Source: Bradyrhizobium sp. CCBAU 51627 (lineage in GTDB: Bacteria; Pseudomonadota; Alphaproteobacteria; Rhizobiales; Xanthobacteraceae). Taken from it: 50,527 nucleotides of DNA. A model generated the notes under the pieces. That model made no database searches and was not told where the DNA came from. It saw only the letters and a list, made by a program, of their open reading frames with translations. The translations under genes and the position numbers were made by a program. The DNA lies in the NCBI RefSeq assembly GCF_028128765.1, contig NZ_LBJG01000001.1, positions 316 to 50,842 on the forward strand, given 5' to 3'. Below are positions 9,681 to 18,757 of this stretch, piece by piece. Each line of letters starts with the position of its first letter. The stretch's first letter is position 1.

Positions 9681-10220
9681 GGTTAAACTCCTCAAAAAAA
9701 GCATACAGAACGCAAAATTGTGCGAGCGTTCCGCTAGAAATCGACGGGATGTTGGGCCAGCCGACGTGCGCGGCCGCCAGGGTCAAGCGCTGCTAAAATT
9801 CCAACCTCAAAGAACGGCTCCAAAAACACAGATCGGCTCAGCCTTGAACGGCTGGCAGGAAATGACTGGGCTGGGTCGGGAGGTGATGTGAGTACGTTTC
9901 GATCCGCGCGTCATCTGGCTGCGACCGGAAGTCGCAATACCGCCGAGCGCCCAAATCGCGTCGGACCAAAGGAGGTCCTTCAACGCGCCCACTAAACTTC
10001 CCCCTGCCCGGAAAGCTTAACGAACTCTCAACGGAGAGCTTAAAGTGACAAATTCGTTAAAGGCAAGATATCCAAAAGGCGACAGCACGATATTGTTCGC
10101 TCGAAAACAGTGCGCATCACTCAAAATAGAACGCGACCTGCCGGAATCCGTATTTCACCGGGGTCGACATTGGCGGTGGGTTGCGAACTCCAATAGGATC
10201 ATTGGATAAGAGATTTTTTC
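9681..10220. other. Intergenic region with no convincing gene
   Basis: About 540 bases between the divergent cadherin-repeat and PAS-AraC genes. The left part must carry the promoter of the cadherin-repeat gene. Short hairpins are visible (CAGCC/GGCTG near 9840; CTCTC-AACG-GAGAG near 10026-10039). The stretch 10020-10215 is AT-richer and likely holds the promoter of the regulator. Short open frames here lack homology-like features. Confidence 0.5.
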
Positions 10221-11390
10221 TTGCACGAGAGTTGTCCTCAGCTCTTCGGCATTTCATTCGGCGGACCGGTGGGCATTTCGGTTATCGATCACGTCAAGGA
10301 AATCGGCGCAACGCCGCGGGAATTGCTGGATGGCCTCGGGCTCGCGGTTGCGATTCTCGACGCGCGGTCCGGCCAAATTCTCCACGTCAACGGCGTGTTC
10401 TGTCAGACGTTGAAGCGCACGCTCGACGAGGTTCTGAAAGTCAGCAGTATTCTTCAATTCATCCATCCTGACGATCGCTTGATCCATCTCGTCTGCACGG
10501 ATGAACTGACCAAGGGCATCGTGAATCGGACCCGTTTTAAGGTCCGCTTTCTCAGGCCTGACGGCCGCTGGGTGCGAATGCGCGCTGCGCAGTCGGCCGT
10601 CAGGGACCATTCAGGCAAGCTCATCTGGCTGACTCTCGTGCTCGACGATGTGACCGAACCTGAGAGCCGCAGCGACGAGCGCTTCCGCAGCCTGGCCAGC
10701 GACAACGTCACGATCTGGGCCTGGTATCCGGGATCTGGCGATGGGCGGAGTTCTGGAGCCTTCGAGATACTGCTTGGCAGGCCCGACGCGGTGCAGCCCC
10801 GGTCGCTCGAAGGCTTCAAGGAGCGCGTCCACCCTGACGATCTAAGAGCCGTTGAGGTGCTCCTCAAACGCTCCGAGCGAGGGCTATCGGGCACGCAGGA
10901 CTATCGGCGTCTGGTTGACAGCAACCGGACACGCTGGGTGCGGGAGATGGTCACGCCGGTCAAGGACGGTGACGGGCGTTTGATCAAAGTGATCGGCATG
11001 TCCGTCGACATCACCGATGACCGGATTCAAAAGCCGAACAGGAAGTCCGAAGAGATCCTTTCCTTTATTCGGCATCTGCAGACACAATGGGACAAGCCGC
11101 TGGTCCTGTCCGCGGTTGCGCGACGATACAATGTGGGCCAGCGGAGTTTACAGAAGTATTTTTCCGCACTTGGGACAACCCCGCTCGAATTCCTGAAACG
11201 CATCAGGCTCGTTCATGCCTACGACATGCTTTCCGGCCCAGGCGTGAACACCACCGTGACGAAGGTCTGCGCCAGATGCGGCTTTGGAAATTTGGGCCAT
11301 TTTGCTCGCGACTATCGAACGGAATTCGGCGAACTGCCTTCGGACACCCTGCTGCGGGCCAGGACATCGGATCGCGCGACGAAAGAATGA
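10221..11390 (+). CDS. PAS-PAS-AraC family transcriptional regulator
   Basis: This 389-residue protein has a PAS domain at about residues 30-145 (VAILDARSGQILHVN, IHPDDRLIH, VRFLRPDGRWVRMRAA), a second PAS/PAC at about 155-265 (ERVHPDDLRAVEVLL, TPVKDGDGRLIKVIGMSVDITD) and a C-terminal AraC-type DNA-binding domain at about 280-375. The latter shows VARRYNVGQRSLQKYFSALG as the first helix-turn-helix and KVCARCGFGNLGHFARDYRTEFG as the second. It probably senses a signal with the PAS domains and regulates transcription. The start codon shown is TTG with a poor ribosome site; GTG at 10269 is an alternative, so the first 16 residues are uncertain. Its last codons overlap a LuxR-type remnant. The target genes are unknown. 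Confidence 0.8.
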   Translation: MHESCPQLFGISFGGPVGISVIDHVKEIGATPRELLDGLGLAVAILDARSGQILHVNGVFCQTLKRTLDEVLKVSSILQFIHPDDRLIHLVCTDELTKGIVNRTRFKVRFLRPDGRWVRMRAAQSAVRDHSGKLIWLTLVLDDVTEPESRSDERFRSLASDNVTIWAWYPGSGDGRSSGAFEILLGRPDAVQPRSLEGFKERVHPDDLRAVEVLLKRSERGLSGTQDYRRLVDSNRTRWVREMVTPVKDGDGRLIKVIGMSVDITDDRIQKPNRKSEEILSFIRHLQTQWDKPLVLSAVARRYNVGQRSLQKYFSALGTTPLEFLKRIRLVHAYDMLSGPGVNTTVTKVCARCGFGNLGHFARDYRTEFGELPSDTLLRARTSDRATKE

Positions 11391-11520
11391 TGACGGCTGG
11401 CGCATCCAACGGGGAAATCGCGCAGTCTCTTGGCGTTGCCGAGGGTAGGTCAAAGTCCATCTGCTTACGATGTTCGAGCGGCTTGGCGTCGCAAGTCGAA
11501 CCGAACTGAGCCGGAAATCC
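11387..11520 (+). pseudogene. Remnant of a LuxR-type helix-turn-helix domain, frameshifted
   Basis: In one frame from 11387 the DNA reads MMTAGASNGEIAQSLGVAEG, and after a one-base loss at about 11444-11449 the next frame reads VKVHLLTMFERLGVASRTEL. Together these match the LuxR/FixJ output domain pattern (AxGxSNxEIAxxLxVxExTVKxHLxxxxxKLGVxSRTEL). Nothing resembling the rest of a response regulator precedes it, because the PAS-AraC gene occupies that space and its stop overlaps the first ATG. The best reading is a truncated, decayed luxR-type gene left by a recombination event. Confidence 0.75.
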
Positions 11521-11654
11521 TTGACGTCGACAACAAGGTCCCTCCCCCAATCATGCCTTTTGCGCCGCCCGCGTGGCGCCGATAACCTTGGTCAGTTTGA
11601 CGTATCAGCGTTTTTTTGCTGTTGTAGCCGCCAAGATCAGATACGGGGGCGGCC

Positions 11655-12029
11655 ATGCGGAATCCTTTCAGCAAGATTGTCTTGTCAGCGGCTTGCTTCG
11701 GTCTTGCGCTATTCGCCGCGGCTCGATCGGCGTCCGCCGCCGACCTGGGCCTCATGGCATCGCCCGCTGCGGCCTGTCCGGACATCGTTTTCACCTGCGA
11801 AAACGGGCACCATTACTCGCTCTGCCCGATTGCCGTGTCCGCTGCGGGGGAGATCGTGACCGCCTCCCTCTATTCAAGCTCACACGGCGCCACACACGTG
11901 CGGCTGGTGCCGATGGGCGTTGGCTATCGCTATGCGGGGCGTGGAATCTGGCTGGACGGCTTCCGCGAGAACGCGTTGATCAATTTCGGCAAGCACAGCC
12001 AGATCGCCTGCACGATCACGCGGCCTTAA
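11655..12029 (+). CDS. Small exported protein of unknown function
   Basis: A 124-residue protein with a signal peptide (MRNPFSKIVLSAACFGLALF then AAARSASA|AD) and a GGGGGCGG-type ribosome site before ATG 11655. The mature part has four Cys: two within ACPDIVFTCENG, then SLCPIAVS and a C-terminal QIACTITRP. Two disulphides in the periplasm are likely. Family not recognised. It is convergent with the next small exported gene. Confidence 0.65.
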   Translation: MRNPFSKIVLSAACFGLALFAAARSASAADLGLMASPAAACPDIVFTCENGHHYSLCPIAVSAAGEIVTASLYSSSHGATHVRLVPMGVGYRYAGRGIWLDGFRENALINFGKHSQIACTITRP

Positions 12030-12066
12030 CCGCGCCGATGGGTGCCGCGGCAACAAGGCCGCGAGC

Positions 12067-12330
12067 CTAACCCTTCGTCCGCAGCACCACGTGCCTGGAT
12101 CGCCCGTAGAACATGTAGGCTTTCGGCTGGACGTAGACGGGACAATGGTCTTCCCACTGATATTGTTGCCAATTCCATTTCCAGCAGCCCGAAATGATTT
12201 CCGGATCCGTCTCCCAGTCCAGCCGATAGGGCGGATCGCCGAACGGATAGGTCTCACTCCGAGCGGCGCCGGTGAACGAAGCTACAATTGAAAGTGCAGC
12301 CGCGACGGCCGCGAGCAACGATTTCGACAT
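12067..12330 (-). CDS. Small exported Trp/Tyr-rich protein
   Basis: An 87-residue protein with a signal peptide (MSKSLLAAVAAALSIVASFT then GAARS). The mature part is short and aromatic (WETDPEIISGCWKWNWQQYQ, then WEDHCPVYVQ) with two Cys that could pair. A GGGGG-type site precedes ATG 12330. No known family is recognised; such small exported proteins are common in Bradyrhizobium. Confidence 0.6.
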   Translation of the reverse strand: MSKSLLAAVAAALSIVASFTGAARSETYPFGDPPYRLDWETDPEIISGCWKWNWQQYQWEDHCPVYVQPKAYMFYGRSRHVVLRTKG

Positions 12331-12570
12331 GGAAGCCCCCTAACCTCAGACTGCAGTCTGTCACTGGCCAGAGTGACAAATTATCGGATTGTCCTCAAGC
12401 GATTTGAGCCCGCCCGGCGCCGACGGACGTTGCGTCGCGTCAAAAGTCCAACTATGCTGCAAATCCGAATGCGGTACTGGGGGTATGAAGCTCGATCGAC
12501 GCGTGTTGGCGTCGTTGCGAGCGCCCCCCGCAGACGCGCGGATCTCAATTTTTACGAAACGAATTTCCAG

Positions 12571-12873
12571 ATGGCACGAGCAATTTCGCTGAACCTGACG
12601 CTGCGGTGGCCCGAAATCAAAAACGACTATCTCGTCCGCTTTCAAGATCACACGATCGGACATATACGCCTGACAGAAGCAGCCTGGGATTGGGCGATCA
12701 CGATCCCAATGGCCTTGCCCGAATGGACCACGGGGCGCGCAGCAAGCCTTGAAGATTCCGTCAAGGCGCTAGCCGGCGGCTGGACCAGGCTATTGAACCA
12801 GACGAGTCCCGAGCGCCTGCAACGGGCCTGGGAGCTCGAGAAGGCCGCAGAGGCTCGCGGGACCGCTAAATAG
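12571..12873 (+). CDS. Small protein of unknown function
   Basis: The conserved-looking part begins at MARAISLNLTLRWPEIKNDY and runs 100 residues to 12873, with the segment FQDHTIGHIRLTEAAWDWAI followed by a helical end. The pattern resembles a frequent small rhizobial protein with a central WxWxI motif followed by an alpha-helical half, of unknown function. The open frame extends upstream to 12373, but that part is Arg-rich and without a ribosome site, so 12571 is preferred. The chosen start also lacks a strong site, hence moderate confidence. Confidence 0.5.
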   Translation: MARAISLNLTLRWPEIKNDYLVRFQDHTIGHIRLTEAAWDWAITIPMALPEWTTGRAASLEDSVKALAGGWTRLLNQTSPERLQRAWELEKAAEARGTAK

Positions 12874-13067
12874 CCTGCGGGCGTCGACCAGGCGGCCCGG
12901 TTCAGGGACGGGTTCGTCGCGTTCGCCGATATCGACAGTGATACAGAACCGTGGTCTATGAGGACGACGTCCGCGACGCCGTCCGTACACGGCCCGGTTC
13001 GATTGCGCGCTCGTCTGGGTTGCCCCCATTCACGCGGGGCGCAACCGCGCCGCTTCGAATGCGATCA

Positions 13068-13205
13068 TTATTTCAGTGCGGCCATGCGCACGGGATGGTC
13101 CCAGAGCGCCGTTGTGTCGGCACCGAGCAGGTCGACGGTGAGCGAGCACCCGGCCATGTCGAGCACCAGCAGGGTCCTGATCGTCGCGCGCTGATCTGCC
13201 GACAT
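13068..13205 (-). CDS. Possible 45-residue small protein
   Basis: A short frame starts at ATG 13205 with GCGAGGCAG just upstream and encodes MSADQRATIRTLLVLDMAGC, then a segment with LLGADTTALWDHPVRMAALK at the end. Composition looks like a soluble alpha/beta protein, but there is no homology evidence and it lies in a degraded stretch. Confidence 0.3.
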   Translation of the reverse strand: MSADQRATIRTLLVLDMAGCSLTVDLLGADTTALWDHPVRMAALK

Positions 13206-13312
13206 CTGCCTCGCAGGTTTTCTCTTGAAGAACTGCTGAGGTGCCGCACGATGCCCCCCTATCGGGCGCCTCCAGCGGTCGGCAAAAGGCCGTTTAAAAA
13301 ATCAGCAGCTAA

Positions 13313-13324
13313 AACAGTACTGTT
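13313..13324. repeat. 12-bp perfect palindrome
   Basis: AACAGTACTGTT lies 17 bases to the left of the tRNA-Lys 3' fragment at 13341. It could be a protein-binding site or part of an old recombination site; significance unknown. Confidence 0.4.
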
Positions 13325-13340
13325 GGCTAAGCCATTGATT

Positions 13341-13369
13341 TGGTGGGCGCACCAGGGCTCGAACCTGGG
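13341..13369 (-). repeat. 29-bp fragment of the 3' end of tRNA-Lys (candidate att site)
   Basis: On the minus strand this reads as the T-arm, acceptor strand and CCA end of a tRNA (…GGTTCGAGCCC…GCGCCCACCA). The identical 29 bases occur at 33044-33072, where more of the tRNA is preserved. The rest of the tRNA is absent here: no 5' acceptor GGGCGCA lies within 80 bases. It is therefore a displaced 3' end of the kind left by integration into tRNA genes. Confidence 0.7.
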
Positions 13370-13734
13370 TCGGGCCCGCACGAGGCGAAGCGGTGGTCGG
13401 CGACAGAGATCGAGTCCGAGATGGCAGTTCGCCGCCATATGATGGTCGCGCCAGAAATCGTGCGCAACGCCGAGCTTGCCGTCATCTTCCTTGAGTCGCT
13501 CCCGGTCCTTCAGCACACGCGAACAGTTTGCGGGCTCGATCTTCCCTTGATCTGCCTGCTGATCGAAGTGAAGGCGCACCGCCCATGCGGTTTGTCAGCA
13601 AGAGGGGTATCTGTTGAGCGTGTGAGACCTCTCGCAGATCCGAGAGCACCCAGGAGGATCGCGTCAATTCGACCCGCTCTTCTGATACTTGAGCGAGCTT
13701 CAGGGAGAGCGGCACCTTGCTTAGATGGCCGCAA
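13370..13734. other. Region without a supported gene
   Basis: About 365 bases between the tRNA fragment and the GGDEF/EAL gene. Frames are open on both strands, but none has a convincing start or family signature. It may hold decayed mobile-element sequence. Confidence 0.4.
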
Positions 13735-15843
13735 TCAGAGTGCCCTCTCAACGAGACTGACGCTGATGCACTCGCTCAGGGCCGCCGGTGCCGGTCTGCC
13801 CAGCAAATAACCTTGGACGAGATCTACTCCCTGGCTTCGCAAGTATTCTAACTGATCCCGCGTCTCAATGCCCTCTGCAGTGACCTGAACGCCTAAGCCT
13901 CGGGCCAAGGTCATGATCGACGCCACAACCGTCCTGCTTGCCGGTTTATTGACCACGTCTCTCGTGAACGAACGATCGATCTTCACCTTGTCAAAAGGAA
14001 ATGAGACGACCGAACCGATCGAAGCGTATCCCACACCGAAATCGTCGAGCGCTATTGATATCCCAATGTTCTTGAGCTGACGAAAGAGAAGAAGATTCTC
14101 CTCCTTCTCCTGCAGCAGCATGGATTCTGTGACTTCGAACTCAAGCCGATCAGGTGACATACCTGTTTCCAGCAGCGTTCTTAGTACAACGTCGAACAAC
14201 GCCGGGCCGCGGAACTGTTCAGGAGACAAGTTGACGGCAACTTTGACCCCCTTACGCCAAGACGCGGCGTCTGCGCATGCCTGCCGAAGAATCCACCGGC
14301 CCAAGGGCTCTATAAGGCCGGTCTCTTCAGCGATTCCAATGAATCGGTCCGGGTAAAGCAGGCCTTGAGATGGGTGACGCCATCGCACCAAGGCCTCCAT
14401 CACACTCGGCTGCAGCGTCTTCGCATCAAAGATGGGTTGATAGTGCAATTCGAAATCGCCCCGGGCCACGGACTCGCGAAGTTCGTTGACGAGCCGATTG
14501 CGGGATTGAGCGTTCCTGTGCATTTCTTCTTCGAAGAACCGATATCCGTTTCGTCCCTCGGCCTTAACGCGGTAAAGGGCCAGATCCGCCTTGTAGAGCA
14601 GTTCTGAAGCCGTAGAGCCGTGCAGCGGAGCGAACGCCAATCCGATACTCACCCCGACCGACACGTCCTGCGCCTCGAACGAGAACGGTATCGCCACGAT
14701 TTCAAGGAGGGTGATCGCAAGTCTTTTCGCCTGCTCGCGCGCTTCTCCAGAGCTGAACTGTACGATCGCGAACTCGTCGCCTCCCAGCCGGGCAATTAGA
14801 TCACCATCGGAGGCAACCGATTTCAGGCGCCTGCTCAGTTGCTTGAGCAGGGCGTCGCCGGCAGCATGCCCCAGCGTATCATTCACCCACTTGAAGCCGT
14901 CGAGATCCAGCAAGTAGACGATCAGCTCCTGTTCACTTGCCTTTGCGTGTGCGAGCCGGTTCAACAGATCTTCGAGCAAGGCAGCTCTGTTCAACAGGCC
15001 AGTTAACGCATCGTGACGGGCCGCATAGTACACTTGGGCTTCGGCCTTCTTTCGAGCAGTAATGTCGACCCGGATCGCCATGTACGCGACCGGCTTGCCG
15101 TTTGAACCAAGCTGGGGTGTGATCACGGTGTCGACCCAGTAGAGCTCCCCGCTTTTCGCCCTGTTGCAAAGCTCGCCCCGCCAGACGCCCCCTTTGGCGA
15201 GGCGACGGTACATCTGCCGAAAAATTTCTGGCGCATGAAGCCCTGATTTCAGGAGGCGGTGGTTGTTTCCGACCAACTCCTCCCGGTTGTATCCACTGAT
15301 CTCGCAAAATCGATCGTTGGCGTAAGTGATCGTACCCCGGACGTCAGTGATCGCGACGATGACAGCCTGATCGATTGCATATTGCTTCTCGATCAGCTCC
15401 TGCCTTGCCGCCTCGGCCCGGAGCTCTGCGAGACGAAGCTCGGTGACATCTCGGTGCCTTTCGACGAAGCCACCGTCAGACATGGGATGCATATCAAGCT
15501 CGATGAACGACCCATTCTGCAATTCATACGTCGTCTGGAACTCTTCGCCCCGCTGAATCGCCGCCAGGTAGCCGGCTGACTGGACATTTTCCATGGCAGC
15601 GACAACGCGGGCATGACGGCCCTTCAGAAGATCCTCTACTGAGCGGCCCGGCGAAACCTCGGAAGATGTCAGCGAATAGAGGCAGCGGTGTTGTTCATTA
15701 CCTATCACCAGCCTGGATCGGCCGTCGAAGACACACAGGCCGTGAGAGCTGCTTTCGATGGCGGTGTGGAGCAGTTGCTCCCAGTTCACCTCGCGCTTTG
15801 ACACGCGCCCGGCGATCTCGAAATCGTTCGTTGCTTTACTCAT
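13735..15843 (-). CDS. PAS-PAS-GGDEF-EAL cyclic-di-GMP enzyme
   Basis: A 702-residue cytoplasmic protein without membrane segments. PAS 1 spans ~25-135 (HGLCVFDGRSRLVIGNEQ), PAS 2/PAC ~155-265 (TITYANDRFCEISGYNREEL), GGDEF ~275-440 and EAL ~450-695. The diguanylate cyclase signature GGDEF is intact at 354-358, but the upstream inhibitory RxxD site reads SDGD (345-348), so product inhibition is probably lost. The phosphodiesterase has EAL at 483-485, VNLSPEQF, FEVTES, DDFGVG, KIDRSF and TAEGIET, so it should be active. It may make or, more likely, degrade cyclic di-GMP depending on the PAS signal. It starts 26 bases after a globin-coupled chemoreceptor stop, so the pair probably forms an operon linking oxygen or gas sensing to motility/biofilm switching. 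Confidence 0.9.
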   Translation of the reverse strand: MSKATNDFEIAGRVSKREVNWEQLLHTAIESSSHGLCVFDGRSRLVIGNEQHRCLYSLTSSEVSPGRSVEDLLKGRHARVVAAMENVQSAGYLAAIQRGEEFQTTYELQNGSFIELDMHPMSDGGFVERHRDVTELRLAELRAEAARQELIEKQYAIDQAVIVAITDVRGTITYANDRFCEISGYNREELVGNNHRLLKSGLHAPEIFRQMYRRLAKGGVWRGELCNRAKSGELYWVDTVITPQLGSNGKPVAYMAIRVDITARKKAEAQVYYAARHDALTGLLNRAALLEDLLNRLAHAKASEQELIVYLLDLDGFKWVNDTLGHAAGDALLKQLSRRLKSVASDGDLIARLGGDEFAIVQFSSGEAREQAKRLAITLLEIVAIPFSFEAQDVSVGVSIGLAFAPLHGSTASELLYKADLALYRVKAEGRNGYRFFEEEMHRNAQSRNRLVNELRESVARGDFELHYQPIFDAKTLQPSVMEALVRWRHPSQGLLYPDRFIGIAEETGLIEPLGRWILRQACADAASWRKGVKVAVNLSPEQFRGPALFDVVLRTLLETGMSPDRLEFEVTESMLLQEKEENLLLFRQLKNIGISIALDDFGVGYASIGSVVSFPFDKVKIDRSFTRDVVNKPASRTVVASIMTLARGLGVQVTAEGIETRDQLEYLRSQGVDLVQGYLLGRPAPAALSECISVSLVERAL

Positions 15844-15869
15844 TGTGTCGCCAGACTCTGGAATATTAC

Positions 15870-17210
15870 CTAGGCTGCCCGAATTTCAGCAAAGAACGCT
15901 TCCACCTCCGACCGAAGCGCCGCGGCCTGGATCGACAACTGTTCGGACGCGCTCAGGAGGCTTCCCGCCGTCTGCCCGGTTGCCGTGGCGGCCTGGGTCA
16001 CGCCGGAGATATTGATGGACACCTCCTGCGTGCCCTGGGCCGCCTGCTGGACGTTGCGCGCAATCTCGGCGGTCGCCACGCCCTGCTCTTCGACAGCCGC
16101 CGCTATGACGGTCGCGATCTCGCTAACGGAGCCGATGGTGCGGCCGATATCCTCGATCGCCGCCACCGACTCCTTCGTTGCGCCCTGAATCGAGAGGATC
16201 TGCTCACTGATTTCACTGGTAGCCTTCGCCGTCTGCTCCGCCAAGGCTTTGACCTCGGAAGCAACGACGGCGAAGCCGCGGCCGGCCTCGCCGGCCCGCG
16301 CGGCTTCGATCGTGGCATTGAGGGCGAGCAGATTGGTCTGCCCCGCGATGGTGCTGATCAGTTCCACCACGTCGCCGATCCGCTGCGCCGCTTTCGCAAG
16401 GCTCTGGACTGTGTCGCCGGATCGGGCGGACTGCTCGACCGCAATCCGGGCGATCCTGGTCGACTCGGATACCTGTCGGCCGATCTCCTGAATTGAGGAG
16501 GTCAGTTGCTCGGTCGATGCGGCCACCGCCTGCACATTCGTCGACGCTTCTTCCGAAGCGGCGGCTACCGCGCTGGACTGCTGGGTCGACTGAGAGGCGT
16601 TTGCCGCCAGACCATTGGCTGCGCTCTGAAGATTGCCCGCCGAACCATCGACCGTGTCCAATACCCTCTTCATCCGGGTATCGAAGCCGCGGATGGCAGC
16701 ATGGATCTTCTCCTGACGCTTTTCCCGCTCGGCCAGCATTGCCTCCTGATAGACGGAGATCGCAATTTCCATGTCGAGCATCACTGCGCAATTCACCGCG
16801 CTCAAAACCTCGCAGAGACGCCTCTGCCTCCAGCGATAGCGCCGCGTGGCGAGCGACACGAGTTGGTTCAGGACAAAATTGTATCCACCAATGTACCAGC
16901 GCGGCTCCAGGCCGATCTTGTTGTGGACCATGCCGATGGCACGGACTCCTTTCAAATATTCGTCGTCGAACCGGCCGTTGAACAGCCGCGCCCAGTGCGT
17001 GCCCTGGGCCGTCTTCAGTCTGGGAATATCGCTCCCAATCAGTGCGGCAAGCTGAGGCTCGCTCGTGACGTGCCGGTAGAAGCCGTCCAGGATGCGCGGT
17101 ACGGCCGGCTCGGCAATGGTCCAGAATTCACGCAACAGCTCCCCGGTACGGGGCGAAATTCCCATGAAGCGTAATCTGTCCTGGCGTTGCTGGTCTGAGT
17201 CCGCCATCAT
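15870..17210 (-). CDS. Globin-coupled methyl-accepting chemotaxis protein (HemAT-like)
   Basis: This 446-residue soluble receptor lacks membrane helices. Residues ~10-160 form a globin-coupled-sensor (protoglobin-type) domain with the proximal-His region [20 protein letters not shown] (His96 expected to bind haem). Residues ~180-440 form the coiled-coil signalling domain with the conserved tip [20 protein letters not shown] and [19 protein letters not shown]. Such proteins bind O2 or other gases and control CheA. Two adjacent ATG codons (17210, 17207) follow an AAAGGA site. The gene is followed within 26 bases by the GGDEF/EAL gene, suggesting a joint gas-responsive module. Confidence 0.9.
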   Translation of the reverse strand: MMADSDQQRQDRLRFMGISPRTGELLREFWTIAEPAVPRILDGFYRHVTSEPQLAALIGSDIPRLKTAQGTHWARLFNGRFDDEYLKGVRAIGMVHNKIGLEPRWYIGGYNFVLNQLVSLATRRYRWRQRRLCEVLSAVNCAVMLDMEIAISVYQEAMLAEREKRQEKIHAAIRGFDTRMKRVLDTVDGSAGNLQSAANGLAANASQSTQQSSAVAAASEEASTNVQAVAASTEQLTSSIQEIGRQVSESTRIARIAVEQSARSGDTVQSLAKAAQRIGDVVELISTIAGQTNLLALNATIEAARAGEAGRGFAVVASEVKALAEQTAKATSEISEQILSIQGATKESVAAIEDIGRTIGSVSEIATVIAAAVEEQGVATAEIARNVQQAAQGTQEVSINISGVTQAATATGQTAGSLLSASEQLSIQAAALRSEVEAFFAEIRAA

Positions 17211-17219
17211 TTGGTCCTT

Positions 17220-17402
17220 TCAATTTGACTGTGAAAAAGAAGTACGGCAATCCGGCACCGAGCCGACCAAGTCGACGAGCCAATCGGAATGAGTAAGGGC
17301 CATGTCGGCGACCACGTATTTTTCGAGCGTGACGACAAGCCGCTCCGCTAGGAGCTGAGTGCACGCGCGGTTTCCGTGGCATCGAATGAGTTTCGTCATC
17401 AT
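17220..17402 (-). CDS. Possible 60-residue protein upstream of the chemoreceptor
   Basis: The frame begins with two ATG codons (MMTKLIRCHGNRACTQLLAE) and stops nine bases before the chemoreceptor start, so it could be translated from the same mRNA. It contains the segment DMALTHSDWLVDLVGSVPDC. No family is recognised and the ribosome site is poor. Confidence 0.35.
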   Translation of the reverse strand: MMTKLIRCHGNRACTQLLAERLVVTLEKYVVADMALTHSDWLVDLVGSVPDCRTSFSQSN

Positions 17403-17618
17403 GTTCGCACGTCGCGCCAGAGATCTACGTGCAGAACAATAATGCCGACCCTGCTAACCTTCTGTTAGGCAAAATTGGCGCCTGCGGTTCGGCTTGCGCG
17501 GCCATTGCGATTGGCGTTGCGCGCTGCCGCGACCATTCAACGCCAGATTTGCGAGATGCAGCGTTCGCGATCGACGGCACGACCAATTTGGCGAGATCAG
17601 CGCAGGTGAGGCGCCAAT

Positions 17619-18614
17619 TTAGCGGGGGCGCACGCCAGGTTTTCCTGCTTCTGGAAACAGGAGTTCGACGCCGGCTCTTGCGAGTGCCGCTTCGATCAGG
17701 GGAAGCGCTGGGTCGTTGTGCGGTGGCGCGCCGTCCAGTTCCTCCAGGCGGCGGATAGTCGCGCGCGTGGTGCCGGCAGCCTGCGCCAGATCCATCACCG
17801 ACCATCGCACGAGCCCGCGCGCGGCCCTGATTTGCGCCCCGGTGATGCGGTGGGCGCCGGAATGCGTCGTCTTGCGATCGAGATCGACGCTGATCCCGAG
17901 CCACTCCTTGATATTCCCGGCGTCATCAAGCAGCGGCTGACCGGTGGAACGCTTCCAGTTGAAAGTACCGTCGGCCTGGAGAAAGCGGTGCACGACGTCA
18001 TAGCCGCGTTTCTCCCGGCTTGCGGCCGCACAGACTCTGAGCATCTTCTCCTGGTCGTCCGGATGGACGAGCTGGAGCCAACCAGATTCGGACGCAACGA
18101 TCTGGTTGGCATGATCGCAATTGACGAGTTCTTGGATTCGACCGTCCGATTTGGCGATCCATACCACGGCTCCCGCAGCCTTGATCAGGGCACGATACCG
18201 CTCGTCGGCAATCCGCAGGCGGTTGAGCTGATCCTCGCGAGCCGTGATATCCGTGCAGACGCCGATTGCCTTTTCTGCCGCCCCTTCCGAATCCACGAAG
18301 ACGATGATCTGGCAGTAGATCCAGGCGATGTTGCCACCGGGGCGAATGACGCGGAACTTCCGTCTGATGGTGGAGGCCTTTTGGATGACCCGCTCCACCT
18401 CGGCCTGCGCGCTGCGATCGTCGGGATGGGTGACCTGGAGGATGGCCGCAAAAGATGGCGCTACCTTTCCCGGCTCGATGCCTAGAAGATCATAATACCC
18501 GCGCGACCAGTGCATCTCATTGGTACGCAGATTCCAGCTCCACAGGCCGCACCGCAGTTCACGCTCGATCAGGCCGAAGCTCTCTTCGGTGCCTCTCTTC
18601 AAGAGGTCCAACAT
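17619..18614 (-). CDS. PAS-PAS regulator with C-terminal helix-turn-helix
   Basis: A 331-residue cytoplasmic protein. PAS/PAC 1 lies at ~20-130 (WSWNLRTNEMHWSRGYYDLL, THPDDR, IGVCTDITARE) and PAS/PAC 2 at ~140-250 (VHPDDQEKMLRVC, RFLQADGTFNWKRSTGQPLL). The last 75 residues are an XRE-like DNA-binding domain: ITGAQIRAARGLVRWSVMDL, AQAAGTTRATIRRLEE, then IEAALARAGVELLF, a pattern common in rhizobial one-component regulators. It probably senses a cytoplasmic signal and acts on DNA directly. The ribosome site (AAGAGCAAGAA) before ATG 18614 is weak. No target can be named. Confidence 0.8.
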   Translation of the reverse strand: MLDLLKRGTEESFGLIERELRCGLWSWNLRTNEMHWSRGYYDLLGIEPGKVAPSFAAILQVTHPDDRSAQAEVERVIQKASTIRRKFRVIRPGGNIAWIYCQIIVFVDSEGAAEKAIGVCTDITAREDQLNRLRIADERYRALIKAAGAVVWIAKSDGRIQELVNCDHANQIVASESGWLQLVHPDDQEKMLRVCAAASREKRGYDVVHRFLQADGTFNWKRSTGQPLLDDAGNIKEWLGISVDLDRKTTHSGAHRITGAQIRAARGLVRWSVMDLAQAAGTTRATIRRLEELDGAPPHNDPALPLIEAALARAGVELLFPEAGKPGVRPR

Positions 18615-18757
18615 TTCTTGCTCTTACTGATCCAAATGCTGCACAGTTAGCAAAGTCAGGAATGTTGTCCAGCAGTATGCCAATTGGTCCGCCTTACGTT
18701 GAATGACGACGACCCGGGTCGACATCGCCATCGGCCGAAACACCGCCGGCCACCAGA

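Noticed and set aside
9655..9992. Short open frames (plus 9655-9891, minus 9807-9992) in the region right of the cadherin-repeat gene
   Set aside because: The plus frame starts inside the cadherin-repeat gene; neither has a ribosome site, signal peptide or recognisable composition.
13340..13810. Plus-strand frame beginning MVGAPGLEPGSG
   Set aside because: The first residues are simply the translated 3' end of tRNA-Lys, a well-known artefact; the rest overlaps the GGDEF/EAL gene on the other strand without features.
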